The notes under the pieces are model-generated. The model had not been told where the DNA came from. It did no database searches and worked only from the letters and a program-made list of their open reading frames with translations. Positions 23,404 through 34,738 of a DNA stretch of 64,000 nucleotides are shown here, one piece after another. A program made the position numbers and the translations under genes. Location of the stretch: the NCBI GenBank assembly GCA_024734495.1, contig JALMQS010000816.1:8955210-9019209 (forward strand), written 5' to 3'. Each line of letters begins with the position of its first letter. Within the stretch, counting starts at the first letter, position 1. The stretch is from Forficula auricularia. Lineage: Eukaryota > Arthropoda > Insecta > Dermaptera > Forficulidae.

Positions 23404-23565
23404 ACTAAAAACATGCTTCTAAAAGTACAAAATAATGTAATACTTAATCAAAAAGCGTGAGGCACAGAAACTTTTAATTAATTTCGACAAAGTGCCTCAC
23501 GCTTTTTGATTAAGTATTACATTATTTTGTACTTTTGAAGCATGTTTTTTAGTTTTTTTAAAATG
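23404..23565. repeat. Near-perfect 65-bp inverted repeat
   Basis: The left arm (23400-23466) runs through ACATGCTTCTAAAAGTAC, AATGTAATACTTAATC and AAAAAGCGTGAGGCAC. The right arm (23500-23566) is its complement with about one single-base gap and one extra base. The loop is about 33 bp. The match is better than for most elements nearby, so it is recent or maintained. Short direct repeats GTTTGCGGAATTTAACAG follow at 23611 and 23721. Confidence 0.8.
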
Positions 23566-23759
23566 TAATTAATTTTTTTACGTTTTAGTCTTAGTTATTT
23601 TTATAGAGAAAAGTTTGCGGAATTTAACAGAATGAAATTTATTTAAATGTATTTATTTTTATTATTTTTTTATAATTTCATTTAAATTGGGTAGGTAAAC
23701 AATTATTTATATACAGAAATGTTTGCGGAATTTAACAGATCAAAAGTCACATTGATAAA

Positions 23760-24858
23760 TAGATAGATAGATACAAGTGAAGCTAATATAAAGCATGTAA
23801 AAATATTCAAGCTCGGACAATATTGCCAGATTTGTCCAACGAGCACGGGATTGGCTAGTAGTAGTACATAAACAGAAAACAGTTTTGGGCTTATGAATTA
23901 TGAATCCTTATTGTCTGTTCTATATACTCTAGCATTAACTTTTTCCTAGTATTGTCGTGAAACAACTACCTTAAAATTAAATAACTATTCAAACAAAACC
24001 TATAACTTTAACGAAAAATCATTTTAATAAAATAATTCATTTAATTTTTCTTCACTTCCATTTTTAAGTTCATTAAAGACTTTATTTATTGATATAATTA
24101 ATCTTATCCTATTAAATTCAATTAAATTTACATAAATATAATTATGTGTGTTATTTTCTTTCTCAAATCCTTATTTCTCAGCTGGTATTATAAAAATCCC
24201 AGGCCGAGATCTACCTAAAAATATAGTATATGACTTCCCTGTAAACTGAGGAACATTAGACAAGCAAGCTAACAGCATTCGCTGCGGTTTATATACTACA
24301 TTCACCTGAGTACTCGTATACTGAATTTGCCTTACGGCTTACATTTTATTGACACTCGTACTCAGGCAAGGTAAGCTTTCAGCTCATCCCAAACTTTTGC
24401 TTCTCGGATATTCCTCACGCTCTTGACACTCAATATATTATTAACTTTATAGGTAATATGGATCTACTAAAAGAAAAAAAATGTTAAAAATTAAATTTAT
24501 ATGAGTACCTACTAATAGGAGATGATTAACTGATGTTTCGACTTACTGGCTCATCGTAGAACTATTACTATATCAATGAAGGAATTTAAATTACTTGTTT
24601 TGTATGTCAGAGAGGATATCCAAATGCTCGGATCTTGTGTTTTTGGCACTTGAGTTCTATTCCAATTCATCTTATCCAATAAGATCTGTGATGACTTTAA
24701 ATTAAATTAAACCCTTTATGTTTCTTATATGGATAGATATTTTTTATAAACTTAGTTGTTATTAATAGACATCATCGTGGAAATGTAAATTCTTTGTTCG
24801 TAAGTTATTTCCAAGGCTAAGAGCATTCTCTCTCCCATCATCAATTTAAATTAAGCTT
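23760..24858. other. Intronic DNA, nothing assigned
   Basis: A short GATA tract is at 23756-23773. A stretch near 24240-24440 is less AT-rich and contains CTGAGTACTCGTATACTGA and a related ACACTCGTACTCAGGCAAGG, possibly ends of an unidentified element. Confidence 0.35.
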
Positions 24859-25269
24859 GTGAATTATGTTTATTTTTATCTTCAATCTCAATTATTTCCT
24901 ATGATTTTCATCTTTACCCTTTTTAGTCATCCGTTAATGTCAAGGTGTGATATGCTGTGGGAGGATGCGAATTCGTTAGGCGAGGGTTTGTTCCAAAATA
25001 TGATCGCTGCTAAAGGAGATTGTTTACACAGGAACGCAAACACCTACTCTGACATAGGATCTAGGGGAGCGTGGGGTTTGTTTAAATTTAATTACTCGAA
25101 CCGAACAGACAGTTGGGATGTTCAAATGAATTTGGATTCGGTAGGAAGGACCCTCGGTGCCACTCAAGAGGTCCCAGGACCAGAGATCAACCTGCGAGCA
25201 CTAGAACCCTTCCAAACTCTGTCCCTTTCCCGAGGAGATCGATCGCCCTTTGCCAATGGGCTTTATTAA
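24859..25269 (+). other. Unidentified 136-codon open frame over a GC-richer island
   Basis: The frame begins MNYVYFYLQ, has a hydrophobic N-terminal stretch (residues 9-27) and then a polar region with GEGLFQNMIAAKGDCLHR and ends SPFANGLY. I recognise no family. The first third lies in AT-rich DNA and the rest in a GC-richer island that continues past the stop to about 25370, which suggests the island, not the ORF, is the biological unit. On the minus strand the island has TATAAAAG (25349-25342) and AATAAA (25267-25262) about 80 bp apart, then TGGCACCGAGGGTCC (25162-25148), an arrangement like an LTR plus primer-binding site. A minus-strand LTR remnant is as likely as a gene. Confidence 0.3.
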
Positions 25270-25419
25270 CATCGTCAATGTGTCGGTTCCCTCTGGACCC
25301 CCCGGACCCTCTTCCTTGATCCCTTCTAGACAGCTGTCACTCTTTTATAGGGCCAATCACGATCCACATTAGGGTCCAAATTGTCATCTTCTATCTTTAA
25401 AGCTTGTCCTACATTTTTA

Positions 25420-26375
25420 TACCTTTGTGTGTTAAAGCACAAATAATATGTTGAAAATTAATTGATCCTTTTTAAACCTTTTAATAATTTAATAAATAAT
25501 GAGGTCTGTCAACATTTTCTCTTGTTACAATTTGATTTGATTTACAGATTATATCCTTTCAAAAGTTCTGAAAATTATTAGTAAATCTCAAAAAATAATA
25601 TTCCAATCTGAATTTTTTCTCTGAAAATCCAATTATATTATTTATTTATTTTTTGTTTTTTGTTTAGTTTTGGCCGGTTCATCTATAGATGTTGTTTTTG
25701 CATGACACATATTACGTTGTAGCTCATTTTCATTATGTACTTCTTGTAAACTACCCATTGTTAATGGTAAAAATTCAAAGTCTATAACCTGTCGCTAAAA
25801 ACGACATTATTATTAAAGCTAATATCCTAACATTATTTGACAAAAAATTAATATTTGGTAAAAAAATGTAACTTTGATTTTTCAAAATTGTGTAATCTTT
25901 TGTCTCTGAAGGATTTGTCTGAATGAAAATGCGCTTCGTACGCTTACTAATAATACACACTTGTGTTCCAAATTCCAGCTCATTAACTACAACCCTTCAT
26001 TATAACAATTCGTTTTGTTTTTTCTGATTTTCAACATTTTTGTTTTTGAGTGAACACTAACACTCGGTTCGAATCCAGCAAATGAGATGTTTCAGATAGA
26101 TGGAAAATTTCCTTGGTTAACTACTTTTCTAGGAACCCTCATAAAAATTTTGCGTCTTCTTTAGAAAATTTCAGTGACAAATATCAATTATTCACTCAAA
26201 ATCTTAATATCCGCGAATCCTTCAACTTTCTAGACGAGATGTCACAAATTTCTAACATGGTATATCCCGAAATAAATCTTTAGTTCTATAAGGTTCCTTC
26301 CTATTATAGTGAATCATCCTCGGTTCCTAAGCATTTGAGTCTTTTTCCAACGTCTTTGATTTACTTTAGTCATTT
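25420..26375. other. AT-rich spacer
   Basis: No gene or bounded repeat recognised; a 61-codon minus-strand frame at 25775-25960 has no support. Confidence 0.4.
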
Positions 26376-26376
26376 A

Positions 26377-26566
26377 CTAGCTGCGAGGCCCCCCTAGATG
26401 CTTAAGAGAGCAGGAGGGTGGCCATGGAAGTAGTTACTATAAACAATTTCACACATTGTTAGTAAATAATATGTATACCAAATTTGGTTGTAATTGCTCC
26501 AGCCGTTCAAAAGTGCATAAATAATACATACATACAAACATTGAGTTTTTTATATATATATAGATT
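26377..26566 (-). mobile_element. Short non-autonomous Helitron (190 bp)
   Basis: On the minus strand it runs from TCTATATATATATAAAAAAC (after host A) to CGCAGCTAG (before host T). It keeps ACATACATACAAAC and a TTGGTATACAT module seen in larger copies. A stretch rich in GGGGGCCTCGC lies next to the 3' end; the hairpin is weak, suggesting decay or internal deletion. Confidence 0.6.
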
Positions 26567-26569
26567 AAA

Positions 26570-27337
26570 ACTTTTGATCTTGCAATCAGCTAATATTAAG
26601 AATAATTCTTCTATTTGTACATACATTTAGCATGGAAAAGGTAAATGACTTAAGTTCTTAGTCTTCAAATCAATAATCTACCTTATAATAAAGAGAAACA
26701 AAGAGTTGTCTCCTGCTTGATGCAAATAAACATACACACATATATATATTTTTGATATACATATGTTTATATGTTTATTTATAGCGATCAACTTCTTTGT
26801 TTCTTTAATGAATCAACAGCTCTACTGTTCTCGGCAAAATAAAAACTTTTAAATTAAATCTACCTTAAACTACTTTCTCACATTTTGAAATTAAGAAATT
26901 GAAATCGCAATAAACGTTTAAATACAAATTAAATGAAATAATTTGTTCTTAATGGGACAAGCCCAGTTCTATAAAGAGATCTAAATTTTATTCTGAGTGT
27001 AATGAGAATGATAAATATTTTATATGCAGGAATTGAATGGATAAAATAAATTTTTAATTACTTTTAATTGGAGCCCTAACATAAATTGTCAGAGGAAATC
27101 ATCATCAGGAAAACAGCTTAAGTTGCTGTTCATTTCATTGGGGAATAAATCGTGACTACACTCTTAAACAGCCTGGAATAATAGTCTTCCTGCAATTTCA
27201 TGTTAATGCATTAAATATTAATTAATTTTCAATACAGTTCATTTATCTTTACAATGGAAGGCTTCGCATTAATCATCGAGATGATTTTCCAGAAAATTTA
27301 TTAATCAGATTTTAATTGTATTTTCTCTTTTTTTCAG
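26570..27337. other. Intron upstream of the GRK2 exon
   Basis: AT-rich, with a TA-rich run near 26733-26790. No second exon was seen. The last 20 bases form a T-rich polypyrimidine tract ending in CAG, the splice acceptor of the exon at 27338. Confidence 0.6.
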
Positions 27338-27408
27338 GATATTTACTATTCAAAGAATTTTGCGAGACTGCCGACGATCCAATTCCTCAACTAAAATTCT
27401 ACGAAGAG
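27338..27408 (+). CDS. Gprk1: Internal exon of a GRK2/beta-ARK-type G-protein-coupled receptor kinase (RGS-homology domain)
   Basis: The gene product phosphorylates activated G-protein-coupled receptors at the inner face of the plasma membrane. A T-rich tract ending in cag precedes the exon at 27337, and GAG|gtaagtag follows it at 27409, so both splice sites are good. The exon begins with two bases that complete a Gly codon (phase-1 intron upstream) and then reads 23 codons ending in phase 0. The peptide starts YLLFKEFCE and ends PQLKFYEE. It matches the stretch of vertebrate GRK2/3 that reads GYLLFRDFC then about ten residues then EFYEEIKKYEK, inside the RGS-homology domain before the kinase domain. 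The Lys-Glu-Phe and Pro-Gln-Leu-Lys-Phe variants fit the arthropod orthologue as I recall it. No neighbouring exon was recognised, so both flanking introns are very long. The family call is strong; orthologue naming rests on 23 residues. A retrocopy is excluded by the splice sites. Confidence 0.85.
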
Positions 27409-27639
27409 GTAAGTAGTAGTTTTCACTAATAGACTACAAAAGTAATAATACAGTAGAACCTCGTTTATCCGGACTAACTGGGATCAAAGGCAAACCGGAT
27501 AATCGAAAATCCAGATAATCCCGATTTATAGGTAATAAAAACAAAACAAATCCTCAAATAAGCGAATTTGAATTTATTACGATAAAAACACATGTTTATC
27601 ATGGTATATCAAAATTACATAGAATTGTTAAAAAAAAAA

Positions 27640-28575
27640 ATAAAACCGACTTCAAAAAAATTAAATGCAACAAGTAAAATAATAAGAACTCAAAAATCAA
27701 ATAAAATGCACTAAAAGGTATAAAATAATTATCTTATTTAGTTACAACTAAACGATGAAATTTTTACATGAAATCACTTTTTGAAGTCGGTGCTAAACAA
27801 ACTACTGCATATAAGCGAGTGTACCCGCCAAACATACTAAGATCAGTCGAGTATTATTCATAAAATGTATATATTTGGCACCGACTTCAAAAAGTGATTC
27901 CATGTAACAATTTCATCGTTTAGTTGTAACTAAATAGGATAATTATTTTATATCTTTTAGTGCATTTTATTTGGTTTTTGAGTTCTTATTATTTTGTTTG
28001 TTGATTTAAGTCGAGTTTTATTTTTTTATAAAAATTATTTTTATTTTTCTCTTTTTAGTGATGTTATTAATAGTGACTTCATATACCTTACATGCATCTC
28101 GTAAGATAAAGCGTCGGATGAATGAATCAGAAAATGATTTTTTTTTTTAATTTTATTGAACCAATTATTTTACATGAATTAATGTATACATTGTATTTGA
28201 GCTTCGACTTCGGAGATTACTTCTCCACCATCGACTGTCCTTAATCATCTTTTTAGTCCTAGTTTTTAATAAGAAGAAAAAACTAATTAAATAAAAAAAC
28301 CTCTTTTCCGATAATTATTTCAATTCCATATTTGTCTCTCTCCCATCAGAAAATGATATTAAACCAATTATTTTACATGAATTAATGTATACATTGTATT
28401 TGAGCTTCGACTCCGGAGATTACTTCTCCACGATCGACTGTCCTTGATCATCTTTTTAGTCCTTGTTTTTTAATAAGAGGAAAAAACTAATTAAATAAAA
28501 AAAAACTCTTCATAAATTCAATTCATAAATATAGAAATTCTCTCGAAACGTTTGCGGGTTTTTTGAAGTCGGTTA
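27640..28575 (-). mobile_element. Family F element, copy 2 (opposite orientation)
   Basis: A palindrome at 27640-28030 surrounds the GC-richer core (27785-27885). Then come AGTGATGTTATTAATAGTGA, CATCTCGTAAGATAAAGCGT, and a right end TTTTTTGAAGTCGGTTAAA at 28559-28577. Read from the right, the order matches copy 1 at 11163. It lies about 230 bp downstream of the GRK2 exon, inside the downstream intron. Confidence 0.75.
28150..28510. repeat. Local tandem duplication (about 195-bp unit)
   Basis: Text from AACCAATTATTTTACATGAA through GATTACTTCTCCACNATCGAC to AAAAACTAATTAAATAAAAA occurs at about 28164-28305 and again at 28354-28502, with a few differences. The duplication sits inside the family F element. 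Confidence 0.8.
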
Positions 28576-28577
28576 AA

Positions 28578-29396
28578 TACGTATTATAATTACATTCTTG
28601 CTAACAGAGTTAAAAATTATTATCTATGAACATTTATTAAAATTAAAATGTCTACAAATCCAATCCGAAGAATCCAGATTAATGAGGCCTGGATAAACGA
28701 GGTTTTACTGTAGTGAGCTACAAGTAGTGACTCTTAATAAATATTAAAATTTTCATTACAAAATCCATTCTAAACTTTTTAGATATACTTAATTCATTGA
28801 GCTTTGATTCCTTTCAAACTTAAGCGATCTCCTTTTTTCTTTTTTTTTTTAACAGGGAATATATTATAGCATTTTGACAAAATGCTCTTTACTCTATGCT
28901 AACAAAATGCAAAACAGCGGAGAGCCGGTCCGCCGGAAACTTTTTACAAAGTGTGATCTATTATGTTTGTTTTTGTAACCCCTTTTTCGAGAGCGTGTTA
29001 TAATGTTCTTTAAAATCAAAAGCTTTATTATAATGAGTGAGCTAAATCTTTTGTCTTCCGGCAGATTTAAATAGATTTCATTTTGAGTCTTCAAGTGCAT
29101 TACTTATTTATGAATATTTTTCAAAGTGAAAACATTTTTGATGACAATTTTTTCTACTCTTGCAATTATTATTTGAATTCCTGTTCACAGTTCAAATTGC
29201 AATATCTTTTTAGAAAGTGATTTATATTACTTTCCGTATATTATACTAGCTATAATATTAAGGTTGTTATATTTTATGAATATTTATCATTTTTATTTCA
29301 AATATATTTTGGCCTATTTTGAAATGTGAAAAATTATCCCCTTAAACTATTTAAGAAATATAGCTTAGATTTTCAGCTTAAAAAGAAACATTAAAT
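28578..29396. other. AT-rich intronic DNA
   Basis: Near 28670-28710 the text GGATAAACGAGGTTTTACTG is the complement of 27452-27472 (CAGTAGAACCTCGTTTATCC). These look like the outer inverted ends of an element enclosing the family F copy (27452-28711). Confidence 0.5.
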
Positions 29397-30618
29397 CAGG
29401 GGTGTCCAACCTTTTGGCTTACACGGGCCTCATTTGAAGAAAAAAACAAATGTTTAGGGCCGCGGATAAAATATTATAATTCTATTGATATTTGTTATTC
29501 AAAAAAGATAAGTTAATAATGTAGAAATAAGAACTTGATTATTTTTTTAGCTCATAGTGAGCTTCTAATTTTCCTTTTCGTAAATTTTATATTTGAAAAT
29601 AGCTTCTCGTATATGTAAATACCTACAAACTTACATACTTATAGAAAGTTATATTATGTATTAGTATTTGTTTATATTTTTCATGGCTAGATAATTAATA
29701 TAAAATTCTAATAAAGAAACAATATTCAATTTTTCTTTCAGATGGGTATCTAATTGTTGTTCTAGAACATTCAATCAGAAAGTTTGCAAGTAGAAAATTT
29801 ATTTCTAATGAAAATGGAGTCGAAAATAGACTAAAATGATGATTATTTTTTCGGAAATTTTGAAATCTTGTTCCAGATTTAAAATTTAAAATTAACACTT
29901 TAATTTTTCACAGTAGATTTTCAGATTTCTTATTTTAGAGAGAAAAAAATTATCAGGCCAAATTGTTGTGTGTTTTTCAGTATCTACATATAAATCTCAA
30001 TGTTTTAAGACATTTTAACACTTTATATTAGGCCACTGGTTGGACAGCTCTGGTTTAAATCGAATGGGATTAAGGAAAGATATGAGGAATGATAATTTAT
30101 TTTTTAAAAGGATCACGGATATAATAATCCCTGACTATCCAATATCTATTGACATGTAAGAACGTGGAAAGATCTAAAAGACAATTCCTGACAAGTTTTA
30201 GCCCAGTAGAGAAACTATCATTCAATTGTGATTGTTCTAGAAAACCCCAATTCCTTGTCGCCTTGTACTAGAATCATATAAGTATAGACTTGGTTAATGT
30301 TGTAGCATATAAATTGCTGAAATAATAATAATTTTAGAAAATGAAAATATGATAAGAAGAAGAATTTTTAAATATTCGAAACTTCATTATTTTTTTTATT
30401 TTATTAGTTGAGCTTATAATTTTGTCATTAGTGAATTTTATTCTTGAAAAAAGCTTCACGTATTGTACAAATATACATTCATATTTCGAAAAAGAGAATA
30501 AATATATCTCTACATATAAATCCCAATGTTTTATGGAAGTTTATGATTTTATATTGGCCCACACTCATTGCTGTGTTGGGCCCCATGCGGCTCGCGGGCC
30601 ACGAGTTAGACAGCTCTG
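29397..30618. mobile_element. hAT-type element with perfect 8-bp target duplication and internal duplication
   Basis: The left end is CAGGGGTGTCCAACCTTTTG and the right end is GAGTTAGACAGCTCTG. CATTAAAT flanks both (29389-29396 and 30619-30626), a perfect 8-bp duplication. CAGGGGTGTCCAACC is a well-known hAT terminus. A second right end, GGTTGGACAGCTCTG, lies inside at about 30037-30052, and 30340-30618 repeats the layout of 29530-30052 (AGCTTCTCGTATATG / AGCTTCACGTATTG, then ACATATAAATC). So two partial copies are joined. No transposase frame. Confidence 0.75.
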
Positions 30619-30629
30619 CATTAAATGAT

Positions 30630-31564
30630 GCGTTCTGCTCTTTTATAATTTGTTAAATAAAAGAGAGAATTCGAAACAAAAGAGAAATTCATTAAACCTT
30701 AATATTAATTGTCTCAAATTACTAGGTGTTAACAATGAATTTTGGCAAGTTTTTTATCTAGTCATTTTAAAAAACCTTTTAAATGCTTATTTGGAAGCTT
30801 ATTTATTCTCAATCGGAACTTATCTAGGTTTACCAGGTTTTGCCTCAGTAAACCATGGTAGTTAATAGGGTTGCCTTCGACCTAGGCAACCAGGAGTACA
30901 GCTCTCATTCATCATTAATTTATGTGAGCTGTAAAGCTGTACAGGTTGCAGGCTGCCATGGCTAAATTATTCCAGGCGATTCTATAATTCAAATATTAAA
31001 TATTTTATTTCTCAACATTCTTAAAATAATCTTTTTAATTCAGCAATATACATATTTTAATAATACAATCATATCTCCAATTTTTAATTCCAACCTAAAA
31101 TTTTTATTATTTATTTTATTTAAAAACCCATTTCTAATTCATATCCAAGCTTTTTCTACTGTAGTCATTTTTAAGAAAAATATATTCTTGAATTTGTGCC
31201 ACATTCATTTTATAATAAGAAAAAAAAATTTTAATCTTTCAAATGAAATTTTTTTCTTACATTTGTTTCTTTTTTTACGATTTTCTGGGTAAAAAGCTTT
31301 TAATTTTCATAAGTATTTAATTGATTTGTTACCCTGATTTAAACGAGCAAACAAATTTTGCTCTTACATCTTGTGAGACAAAAATAGCCTTCTTGAAAAA
31401 TCATTCTAGTTCATTTGACAGCACTTAGAATCCGCTTTTCACTGCCTATCCAATTCCTTTATAATAGGAATCTATCACGAGTTGACAACATTGCAATTCT
31501 TAACTCTATAATTTGGTTGTGTCAATTTACTTAATCTGGAAGATAAATATTCATAATTACTTAA
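30630..31564. other. AT-rich spacer with one palindromic patch
   Basis: At 30852-30962 there is an imperfect inverted repeat: CCATGG at both ends, GTTGCCTTCGACCTAGGCAACC, and GTACAGCTCTC with GAGCTGTAAAGCTGTAC. Nothing else is recognised. Confidence 0.4.
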
Positions 31565-31565
31565 T

Positions 31566-31735
31566 GCTCATTTGATGGAAAGGTGTCCCAAGGATAATGA
31601 AAAAAAAATTCCAAATAAAATCATTTATAAGAACGTCATTTTCAATGTTTTAAAAACCGGAATTTCTGGGATATTCGCTCTTTGTTTTATTATCCTTGAG
31701 CTACCTCTCCATCAAATCTCCATTAGGATCTCTAC
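31566..31735. repeat. Family L repeat with inverted ends
   Basis: The left part TTTGATGGAAAGGTGTCCCA with AAGGATAATGAA is mirrored at the right by TTATCCTTGAG and CTACCTCTCCATCAAA-like text. It matches 19852-19930. Confidence 0.5.
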
Positions 31736-31917
31736 TAGCTCGTCTACAAGGAAATACTTCTAAGATATTCATAAATTCGTTTATAGGTTTAATATAATAA
31801 TTATACATTCGCCAATTTTCACTTGAATATTTAGATTCTCTTCATGAATCCAAGAGATTGATGGTAAGAATATAATTTAAGTATATTGCGAGCGGAATAA
31901 CATACCGAAGATTGCTC

Positions 31918-32120
31918 TGTTTTTACTTTATCCATAAATGAAACGCACTTCAAATGGTCCTCAGAAAAATACTACGGAATCCATGTTCTCAACCAAAGTC
32001 ACACATTGTACTATTCAATCAGGTTGAAATTTAGGACCTGATGGTTTTGCCAAAAATTATAAAAACGATTGTATAGAGTTTTTAGAAAATTACATTTTAA
32101 AGTACTTTACTCTACACTCT
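31918..32120 (+). repeat. Family A repeat with internal deletion
   Basis: It starts TTTTTACTTTATCCATAAAT, keeps CTACGGAATCCATG and GGTTTTGCCAAAAATTA, and then jumps to the 3' end block AAAGTACTTTACTCTACA. Compared with 44890-45432, about 300 bp of the middle is missing. Confidence 0.7.
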
Positions 32121-32124
32121 ACAG

Positions 32125-33714
32125 CAGTGGTCTTCAACCAGTGTTCCGCGTAACCCCGAGGTTCCACTGTACATCTCTGCATGGGTGTTCCGCTAGTCAA
32201 AATAAAAATTGGAAATAAACAATTATAAAGCACTAACACTAGTTGACTAGTGTTTTTAATTAAAAGAAAAAATAAAGATACGTTTAGTTATATTTGAAAA
32301 TTAATCAGAATCTTCTTGTGTGGGCTGCCGATTTCTGAATAATTGATGTGTTTGTCGCTTCTTGGCAGCATCTTAGGGGAAAAAATAGCTAGTAGCACTT
32401 TACCCGCAGTGGCCACTATGCCCACCCTTCCCCTACATTAAAAGGAAAATTAAAGGACTAAATATGAATTTATCAAATAAAATGAATTTAGAAAAAAATA
32501 TTTTGTAAAAACTTAAAAAAAAATTAAATGTGATTCTCAAGTGAAAATATAATGGGAAATAACGACAAGTTATTATATGTGAGTTTTTTATTTATCAACC
32601 AACGTTTGTCGACTTTGCCGACTTTTTCAGGGCTTCTACAATTATAAGAACATTATTAATATCATGTTACAAGAGTATATTATAATCTCAGAACAAACAT
32701 CTATACAATATTTTACCCACCAAATAGTCATGTCACACATTCGTCTAAATTTTCTTTTTATCTTCGTTGAAGACCATCAGAAACATAAATTTCAAAAAAT
32801 ATTTTCCACATTCACATAAACAATTTTTCTTTATATCAACAATTATATTAGATAAAACTAATAATAAAAATATAAAGAAAAGAAGAAAAATTATTTATGT
32901 GAATGTGGGAAATAACAACGTTAATATGAATGATACCAGTTTGGTTTCAAATGGCTAATTTTCTACTAATTAACCTCTACAACGTGTGTTTTAAAAGTTT
33001 TTGAAAGGAGCAGTCTAAAGGGGGGTAGAGCCTCTTCGAAATCTACCACTTCCTACGGCCTGCCGCATGAATTTTTTTATTTATCTTTATTTTATTAAAT
33101 ATTTTTCAAATTAAATTTAATAACTTTATTGAAAATGAACTTCATTTTTTTATAATCAGGTTTGGATTTGTTTTTGAGGTTTTTCAGAAATTATATTATA
33201 AGAATTAATTGAGTTCAAGGAAATCAATTTAATGTTTATTTTTAGTGGACACTACAATTGAAGTGTTTGGGTTTTTTTAAAAAACGATAAGCATCATCAG
33301 CACCTACAAACACTTAATTCATAATTGCGTATGTTTTTTTTATTTATGTGAAAATGTGTTGAGAGAATGATATTTTTTTTTAAATAACGTCTGGAAAACC
33401 AACCAAAACCCTTTGGCATAAGTGAGAATGTAATTAACAAAAAAATGTTCAAACAGAAAAAAAAACAGACATTCCGTTGAATTGATAACCTCCTCCTTTT
33501 TTCGAATTCGGTTAAAAAGGAGAAAAGATAGACTGCCCTTTGGGAGGGCCTTATGGAGAAAGATCTTTTTTGGAAACAATTCATTTTCAAAAAGGTCCTT
33601 CTTTTTTTATTTTCTTATAATAATTTCAATAGAATCTAAGTTAACTAGGCCAATTTTATTTGTTACACATTAAAGGCTGTTTCTTTCTTTTTTTTAATTT
33701 TATTTATTTATTTA
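32125..33714. other. hAT-like left end, a motif arm, an inverted repeat, otherwise unassigned
   Basis: CAGTGGTCTTCAACCAGTG at 32125 is a hAT-like terminus without a matching right end. A single hammerhead-like motif arm is at 32601-32632 (minus). An inverted repeat of about 30 bp per arm is at 32797-32910 (TTCCACATTCACATAAA / TTTATGTGAATGTGGGAA). Frames at 33297-33673 overlap on both strands and are not recognised. Confidence 0.45.
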
Positions 33715-33715
33715 C

Positions 33716-34300
33716 TTATCTATATATATAAAATTCTTTGCGCGATACACTCACTCACTCACTCACTCATTCACTCATCATCAAAACAGGCAGAACCACT
33801 GGACATAGAAACATGAAATTTGGAGAGGATATTAGATCTATGACATAGGGGCTCACTAAGAAAGGATTTTTCGAAATTCGACCCCTAAGGGGGTCAAAGG
33901 GGCAAAGTGTGTTTTCACTGATTATGCGATATCTCTTAAGGACGATAAAATATCTACTTGCTTTTTACTTATAAAAATACTAAATTAAAATATCTAAAAT
34001 CTAATTTCAGGATTTTTTGAAATTCGACCCCTAAAGGGGTCAAAATGGGCAAAATATCTTTGCAATGTGTTTACACTAATTATGCATTTTCAATTAAGAA
34101 CGATAAGATATCTACTTGATTTTTACTTAATAAAATTCTAAATACAAATATCTAAAAAGTAATTTCAGGATTTTTTAAATTCGACTCCCAACTATCCAAA
34201 ATGTGAGTGGGGGCAGAAATTAAAACTCTCTCCGATCTTGATCAAATTTTGTAGAGTTATTCTTTATTACTTTAAGAAACTATCCCTGTAAAAATCAACT
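33716..34300 (+). mobile_element. Helitron-like family K element, copy 2
   Basis: It begins TCTATATATATAAAATTC at 33719, then (CACT)n, then the same repeated modules as the copy at 22012-22668 in reverse orientation, and fades out near 34300. A separate 3'-end-like piece with hairpin GGCGTGC/GCACGCC occurs at 34692-34714. Confidence 0.6.
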
Positions 34301-34738
34301 ATCAAAATTGACTGTATGGGGGCGAAGGGAGGGGGGGGGGAATGATTTGTTTTTGTTTTTTGATATATTTTTTTCCATTGATTTTGAGTCGCTTTTATGC
34401 TACACTCATAAGATTACAAAATAAGTTTGTACCCTTATTTGTGGAGTTACTCATAAGCTAGCCAAATTATGCCAAGAGATAGCGTCTTCTATCTATTAAA
34501 CTACAATAAAATGTTAAAATTCTACGTGCTAAATTTAATGAAAAAGTTAATTTTTTGCCAAGTTTTATAATTAACAAAAAAAACATACTTTTTTGGGAAT
34601 GGAGCTTTTTTTAAATGAATTTTGGAGACCTAATAATCACATACCGAGACGCCGCCCGCCAGGGCAACCCGCCTGGAGGGTCGAGTTGTAGAGGGCGTGC
34701 AGAAGGCACGCCTGGAACAGCTCGTTTTATATAAATGG

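Larger units (their letters stand above)
27452..28711. mobile_element. Outer TIR element enclosing family F copy 2
   Basis: The left end CAGTAGAACCTCGTTTATCC (27452-27471) and the right end GGATAAACGAGGTTTTACTG (28692-28711) are imperfect inverted repeats. Inside the left end, CCGGATAATCGAAAATCC and, inside the right, AATCCAGATTAATGAGGCC continue the likeness. CAGTAGAACC...GTTTTACTG ends are typical of Tigger/pogo-like DNA elements with TA target sites, and both ends are next to TA (AATA before, TAGTG after). The family F element is nested within it. Confidence 0.65.

Noticed and set aside
33297..33673. Three overlapping open frames on both strands
   Set aside because: They overlap each other in AT-rich sequence and resemble no protein family.
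33745..33775. (CACT)n run and its partner (GAGT)n at 22619-22636 as a CRISPR-like or satellite array
   Set aside because: Only a simple tetranucleotide tract inside the two family K elements; no spacers.
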